A stretch of 64,000 bases of DNA, from contig JBCAML010000017.1 of NCBI GenBank assembly GCA_038503075.1, forward strand, positions 62,001 to 126,000. Reading direction: 5' to 3'. The notes beneath the pieces are model-generated. The model saw nothing but the letters and a program-made list of their open reading frames with translations. It was not told the DNA's origin and did not search any database. Positions 61,917 through 64,000 of the stretch are shown here, in pieces. This DNA comes from Gyromitra esculenta (taxonomy: Eukaryota > Ascomycota > Pezizomycetes > Pezizales > Discinaceae). How positions within the stretch are numbered: position 1 is the first letter of the stretch; the number at the start of each line of letters is the position of its first letter. The translations under genes and the position numbers were made by a program.

Positions 61917-63213
61917 TTTGGAGGGTTTGGAGCATTGGAAAGTCCGAGGATGGATATCCTGATGGGGCACTATATTATAGATATGGAGCAGTGTTAGTTA
62001 TGGGTAAGCTCATGATGGCAATTGCTAGAGGCTTTGGATGTGAGAAATCAGAAGGGCAATCCACGCACCCAGCCCCATAGGTTTCTTTTCATCAAGATGC
62101 ATCTTTGTTTGGTCAAGCCAGTACCAACACGTAATGTAATGGACAGCTGGGCGAGGTTTCTCGGAATGGATGCCCAGAGCTTTGAGGGCAGTTCAAATGA
62201 ATTGCGATACGAGGAACAATGCAGCGATCACAAACACGAGGAGGAGAGGAGGAGAGGAGGAGAGGGGCTTATAACATCAAATTCCACCACGCTATGCGAC
62301 AAGTGAAGACGCCGACGCGGGGGGAGATGGCATGCCGCTGGAGTTCGGAATTGGTCCGTTCCTGGTCCGTGCCAGTTGAGCCTCTTTCCTTTCCGGGTCA
62401 GACGGACATGCAGCTCGTATGCAACCACGGGTACTTGGCAGTCATGGGATAATCCTTTTTGGAGGATGCCAACAAGATGATCTCAAGTACTTTCTATCTT
62501 CGTATAAATTCAGAAAATGAGACTTCTATTCCGTGTTTTTCAGGCGAAATTCCTAAGCCAAGTGATCATCCTGTGAATCGGGTTGTATTGCTAGGCGTGA
62601 TCTTTTCCCATCATATGGTCCGCTCTCCGCAAACATCCACAGAAAGCCAAAGAGTTCAAGATATTACCGTAATAAAGCAAAACAGTTGAGTACGAGACCT
62701 CAAACACTCAATCTAAATATACCAATTGGAAAGTTGGTAGCTAAATCGGCCTCCGGCGCCCGAGCAAAAGAAAGATCACAGAACTCTGGGCATATTCCCA
62801 AAATCGCCAAGTGCATCACCGCTCCGCCACCAAAAAAAAAGCAGCTGGAAAGAGAGAAGATTATACGAGTGAAGCATTATGATGTTAATAGTTACGTATC
62901 CCCTACTTGCATGTGTTTAACTTATCACCAGGTACTGGACCCAGGTTCCCCCATACGAAACACTGCCAAATCAGCCAATAATCGATGGTGTTCAATAGCC
63001 CTAACCCTGGAATCACCACTTGTAATCGTCCAGAAACCAAAAGGACGGTAGATCTTTTGGGAATCTAGAACATCAACTACGGCCTCCGTGCCCCGGGCGT
63101 ATATCCTTGATCCCTCACACCTTTCTCTACAGCACTCAATATTGGCGGTCATGAGAATAAGTGAAACAGATTATCGATTTTTCACAATTCAAAATTTACA
63201 AAAATTCTAGAAT
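61917..63213. other. Intergenic region
   Basis: It holds the peptidase upstream region, with a TATA-like CTATAATATA on the minus strand at 61980-61971. A GAGGAGAGGA run lies at about 62238-62264. A 121-codon plus-strand frame (62686-63051) has no domain. Confidence 0.5.
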
Positions 63214-64000
63214 CTACAGCTCCAACGGCCCGACCAGTCCCAAAAACCGTTTCTCGGACTCTTCCCAGTTGATGACGTTCCAGATACCATCAACATATGA
63301 TGCTTTATCGTTGAAATACTATAAACCGAAGCACATCAGTAATTGAGCTCGCAATTAGTGTAAAAGGGGGACGAAATGACTGACCTGGATGTAGTATGCA
63401 TGTTCCCACATATCCACACCAAAAATGACCTGAGCACGAAGAACCGGATCTTGGTCCTATAAGATATTAGGGGTTTTCTTTTTCTTTTTCAATTTGTTTG
63501 GTAGAGGACTCGGGAGTACCTTAGTAGTCACGATATCCAGCTCGCCGTCGTTCTTCTTGATGAGCCAGCCCCAGCTATGCCAATAAATCAGTACACTCGT
63601 CTCCCATTTCTTGAGAGAAGTAACAAACCCGCTTCCTTGGATTCCTAGAAGAGCAGTCTTAAAGTTCGATCGGAATTCTGTGAAGCTGCCGTATTTCTTC
63701 TCGAGCGCCTCTATCAGCTTTGGTGCTGCATCTGTCTTTGCGGCCGGAGACGAAGCGGGAGCAAGGTTGGCCCAGAAGAGGGAGTGGTTGATGTGACCGC
63801 CGCCGTTGAATTTGCTGTTTACACCATGTCAATTAATGACCATCCCAGTGAAACAGTAGTATAATAGAGAGGAAAGAAGATGGCAGGATGTAAAACCGAC
63901 ATGATTTGCTGGTTTTCAATCTGTCCTCGAACATCAGATTTCTGAGCGTTACTGGCGAAAGCGGCGTTAAGGTTGTTGACATAGGTTTGGTGATGTTTTC
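63214..64000 (-). CDS. sod2: Fe/Mn superoxide dismutase, 3' part (cut by window edge)
   Basis: It converts superoxide to hydrogen peroxide and oxygen; most fungal enzymes of this family use Mn and are mitochondrial. Exons seen: 64000-63901 (running off the edge), 63814-63629, 63574-63520, 63456-63385 and 63318-63214. Metal ligands visible are His in HHQTYVNN at the window edge, His in INHSLFW, and Asp and His in FGVDMWEHAYY; GGHINHS is typical of the Mn form. The intron at 63575-63628 joins GIQGSG to WGWLIKK as expected. The missing N-terminus (about 25-60 residues) would show whether a mitochondrial targeting sequence is present. The C-terminus ends in GPLEL, without a peroxisomal SKL-type signal. 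Confidence 0.94.

Noticed and set aside
1..64000. CRISPR arrays, tRNA or rRNA genes
   Set aside because: No regularly spaced repeats were found. A few GGTTCGAA-like T-loop matches (for example near 6247 and 30499) lacked foldable arms at the right spacing.

Overview
The window reads as nuclear chromosomal DNA of a filamentous ascomycete (Pezizomycotina). The genes are split by many short GT-AG introns, mostly 48-121 bp. The recognisable families are typical of moulds: a LaeA-like methyltransferase, an APP1 phosphatase, PLAC8, DUF5672, a hybrid histidine kinase, and MATE and MFS carriers. There is no operon logic; each gene stands alone in long non-coding DNA. All spliced models below were joined by eye. 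I kept those whose joined exons stay in frame and rebuild family motifs; nearly all sum to a multiple of three.

Layout. 1.8-3.6 kb: ten-exon LaeA-like methyltransferase (minus). 7.6-9.8 kb: APP1-type phosphatidate phosphatase (plus). 11.0-11.8 kb: unknown 259-residue protein (minus). 11.8-28.9 kb: gene desert broken only by a small cysteine-rich two-exon gene at 18.0-18.4 kb (minus). 28.9-29.6 kb: PLAC8 protein (minus). 31.2-32.7 kb: agmatinase-family protein with a signal peptide and a C-terminal KDEL (minus). 34.6-36.2 kb: MATE transporter (minus). 40.1-42.1 kb: MFS transporter (plus). About 42.7-44.6 kb: decayed coding-like DNA. 45.5-46.3 kb: SDR oxidoreductase (minus). 48.8-49.3 kb: MITE-like element with perfect 23-bp inverted ends. 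49.7-52.9 kb: hybrid histidine kinase whose phospho-accepting His is replaced by Arg (plus). 53.6-55.2 kb: two small unrecognised genes in tandem (minus). 56.1-57.4 kb: DUF5672 type II membrane protein (minus). 59.3-61.9 kb: secreted M28/PSMA-like peptidase (minus). 63.2-64.0 kb and beyond: Fe/Mn superoxide dismutase, cut by the window edge (minus).

How they fit together. I see no polyketide or non-ribosomal peptide backbone gene, so the methyltransferase, SDR and transporters are not evidence of a secondary-metabolite cluster. Links between neighbours are weak. The most unusual signals are the kinase with intact ATP-binding and receiver domains but no H-box histidine, the ER-type KDEL on a secreted ureohydrolase, a GC-AG intron next to a 15-nt exon in the methyltransferase, and two inverted-repeat elements at 4.1 and 48.8 kb.
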